From Edolisoma coerulescens (lineage: Eukaryota; Chordata; Aves; Passeriformes; Campephagidae), in contig VWZW01001321.1 in assembly GCA_013397115.1 (NCBI GenBank), forward strand, positions 496,001 through 560,000: a DNA stretch of 64,000 bases. The letters are read 5' to 3'. The first letter of the stretch is position 1, and each line of letters opens with the position of its first letter. The position numbers were made by a program, and so were the translations under genes. Of this stretch, positions 61,023 to 64,000 are shown one piece after another. The notes under the pieces were generated by a model that saw nothing but the letters and a program-made list of their open reading frames with translations, did no database searches and was not told the origin of the DNA.

Positions 61023-64000
61023 ACACAGATATTTTTATTAAAGGTTTACAATGCAGATACAGAATTTGTGTAATAATATTCTACTTACTGCAAAGCACTA
61101 CTAATGAACATTCAAGTCTTCTGGAAAAAAAAAAAAGACATTTTTCTTACTTTTTGCTAGTGCTCTGCTAATAAAATTTACTTCCTTATATCCTTAAACC
61201 ATCAAGGCTATAACATTATTACTGCTAAATATATTTACAGACAGGTTTCTCAATTGTTGAACTGCAGAAACAGAAAATATCCTTAAAATTATTTGGCTGT
61301 CTGCTGGCAAGTCACAGTATTTTGCCTGTGTGCTTCGTCCAAAGTAGAGAAACAATAAAGGCTTCAGCTAATTATGTACATTTATGAAAGCTGAGCTTTT
61401 GAATATTCACCGAACTATGATCTTAAGTTTACTTAAACATGTTTTTGGTTTATCAGTTAAGACTTTTCAAATACTCATTCAGTATTTTAAAATTCTTTGA
61501 GATTGTTGTATGTGAGCATGTCAGACTACTCTGAACCCATCAGGTAGTAATGATGTCATAGGATGGTGATCCATTTACATCTAGTGTATTCTATGTTGGT
61601 TTTGTTACTTAAATACTACTGCTGTGTGGTACAAAACAATGCATAAACTTCTTCCAAGTGCCTACCTTATGCTGTTTAAAAATTAGATGCAAAATCTCTT
61701 AGAATGGTGATGACTGGTTTAAACTTTAATGATGACTGAGGTGATACAGCTAAACTAACACAAAAGTAAACATAAATCCATATGACAACACAGTGGAATT
61801 TTCAACAGAAAGAGAAAAAAATTAAGGCACTTCTGTTATATCTAGCTTCATATTCTGCTGATATATAGGCTACATATTTAGCTGCAACACAGTGATGAAA
61901 CTCAAATAATCCTTTAATTTACAACTTGCAAGGATTTGGTCTTCCATCTTTATTATGCAGTCTATGGCAGAAACAAACAATTTCACATTATAACCTTATT
62001 GTTACACAGAATTAAACAACTAAAAATAAGAAATACATTTTGGCTGCAGAAAGAAAAAGACAAAAAAACCCCCGTTCCATATAGTTGTATTTCAGAATAC
62101 ACTTAAATTCATCAAAGTATGTTTTCCCCCAGTTAACTACTGATGATTTATTTACAAAGCAAGTAAAACAATGTCTAGAAAATACCATTGCACCACAAAT
62201 TATCTACATGGATATTTCTATTTTTCATACTAGAAAACAGCTAAGGCGGCATTTGCTGCAGTACAATGTTTCTTCCTGAAATCTTAATGTATTTTAGCAG
62301 CTAATACAAAATGCAGATGAGAGACTGTATTATCTTAATTAGAAAAGCAAGCATATTATGGGTGTGGTTAAGAAAAAATAGATAGCAATTTTTAATTTCT
62401 TTTAAAAAAAATGTCTAATGCATTAACTGCTCCAAATACGTCACATAGGGGCTGTTGTTTACTTACAAATTGAAAATGCTGCTGACAGAGCAGCTGAAAT
62501 TCGACAAATTACTTGAAAGAGAAGACATCATCAGCCTGTGCAAGCTCTGACAGGTTTATAGCTACATTTTTTTTCACAAAGAAATTTATGTTAATATATG
62601 CTGTTTTGGGGGTCCTTCGGCAATCAATAACAATGTGGAATACTTCCATTTACTCATCTCTTTTAGAATAGAAGTGATCGCTCATTGTTTTGATTTCAGT
62701 CTTTTTTAAAATGTGAAATAGAAGAAGAAGGTGAAGCTTGGAGTTTTACAGGGCTTTTTTTTTTTTTGTTAAGGGATCACTGAAAAAAATATTTTTCCTT
62801 AGAAACTGCAGAACATGCAGTCCTTGTAAGACCTCTTGAACTACAAATGGGTTGTTCTAGATGACCTTGTGAGACTTCAGCACGCAAATAACCTGCACAG
62901 AAAACACCTCCACAAATAAGTCTTAAGAGTAAATAGAGCGTACCCAAGAGTATTACAACTTCATATCCCATTATTTTCCATTCTCAAAAGCTCACTTTAT
63001 TTTTCAAACTATAGTTGTCTAGCCTTAGAATTTTTGTTTCCAACCTGTTTTAACACCACTGTAACTCACCATGAGCGCGTCAGGTTGCTACAGGCACAGT
63101 AGCTTTCTTTTAGGCTAATGTATGTACTCCTGGTAAACGTGACTGCTTTGAACACTGGAGCCTCAAAGGCCCCCGTATCTCCTGGCTCTGCTTGCTGCTA
63201 CATTTCATGCTTCTGTTATGCGCAACGTAGGTGTGCTGCAGAAGCAATTTTTGACAGACTGGAAAAGCAGGCACTTTCCTCTGTGGTATTTTTTTGAGGG
63301 AAAGCATATCCTATATGTTCCCACTAGCACACTTGTGGCAGTGCCAATTGCTCTGAGAGCCATGCAGCAGGAGACCCTGTCACGGCAGTGGAGTAGTTTC
63401 AGCTTCTTGAAGTTCCAACTGAAAGGAAAGAAATTGCAAATACAATGAACAATTGCTTGATATCTTCCCACCCATAAGTCTGTGTGTGTGTTTACTTGTG
63501 TGTTGGGGTTTTTTAGGAGGAATTTATTTCTCATTTGCAGCTACTGTTCTGCCATATAAAGCTAAACACATAGCCCAGAGTGTAAGGCAAGACTATGCTT
63601 TTGCCATGAAGCAACAAAGGCAGAGGAAATGATCACAAAGACACAGAAACATTAGTAGGTCTGAAATTTGAATTAGAATATACTTCATATCAAGCCAATT
63701 GTTCTCTTCCTAGGGTGGAACTCTCTATGAATTTCATGAGTATGGAAAAATTTCACTCCCTTTCTGTATTCTTTCTGTAGTAGCTACAGGGGAATTAGTA
63801 TTTTAGTTGAACACATTCTGTGCTTGTATCAGGACATTGTCTAACTTTTGGATTTTCAGTTAAAGTCTAGTTTAAATTCTGCTGTGAGGTGGACTTACAT
63901 CAGCAAACAAATCCAACAGCCTCTCAGCCCTGCATGTCCACAGTATCCATGCAGAGTTCTACTCGCCTGCAGGCACGCTAGCACTACAGATGTTTTCATC
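61023..64000. other. Intergenic, nothing recognised
   Basis: AT-rich sequence with a short TG run near 63481. OPRM1 would be expected convergent beyond IPCEF1 in vertebrates, but no opioid-receptor exon is visible on the minus strand. An extended OPRM1 3' UTR here cannot be excluded. Confidence 0.5.

Noticed and set aside
61023..64000. Possible OPRM1 coding exons on the minus strand
   Set aside because: Gene order suggests them, but no transmembrane exon or opioid-receptor C-terminal motif is visible; at most 3' UTR.
1..64000. CRISPR arrays, operons, prokaryotic systems, tRNA or rRNA genes
   Set aside because: The sequence is intron-rich vertebrate DNA; no spaced repeat array, tRNA-like box A/B pair or rRNA was recognised.

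Overview
The window is nuclear DNA from a vertebrate, very probably a bird. It carries many CR1 LINE fragments with the typical avian 3' end (a ggttggact...gatctt...tccaacct block followed by tctatgattc repeats). It also has one solo LTR resembling avian ERVL LTRs, and a single gene with ten short coding exons and long introns. I cannot name the species.

The gene is IPCEF1 (interactor protein for cytohesin exchange factors 1; PIP3-E) on the + strand. I rebuilt ten coding exons between 5729 and 46687. All ten have AG/GT boundaries and compatible phases, giving a 429-residue protein close to the usual vertebrate length of about 437. It has a short basic N-terminus, a PH domain (about residues 38-135), an acidic and proline-rich linker with a PPPPY motif, a serine-rich variable middle, and a conserved C-terminal block shared with CNK2/CNK3 proteins. 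The first coding exon has only eight codons; its acceptor shows that at least one upstream non-coding exon exists, which I could not place.

Layout: 1-5701, upstream or 5' intron with nothing recognisable. 5702-46687, the gene; its introns hold an internally deleted CR1 with a nested CR1 (6300-8013), twin CArG boxes (9429-9484), a (TTTTC)n tract (12273-12475), a perfect short hairpin (17106-17167), more CR1 copies, and a long inverted repeat (27379-27690 with 28777-29063) that brackets coding exon 7. 46688 onward, the 3' UTR with no clear end, followed by intergenic DNA with an antisense LTR, a CR1 tail, a CR1 reverse-transcriptase fragment and a roughly 100 bp direct duplication. No second protein-coding gene is supported. 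From known vertebrate gene order, CNKSR3 would be expected upstream in the same direction and OPRM1 downstream in convergent orientation, but I see no exon of either.

The most interesting observations are the inverted repeat around coding exon 7, the PPxY motif encoded by that same exon, two splice-competent intronic segments that would truncate the protein, and the paired SRF-type sites.
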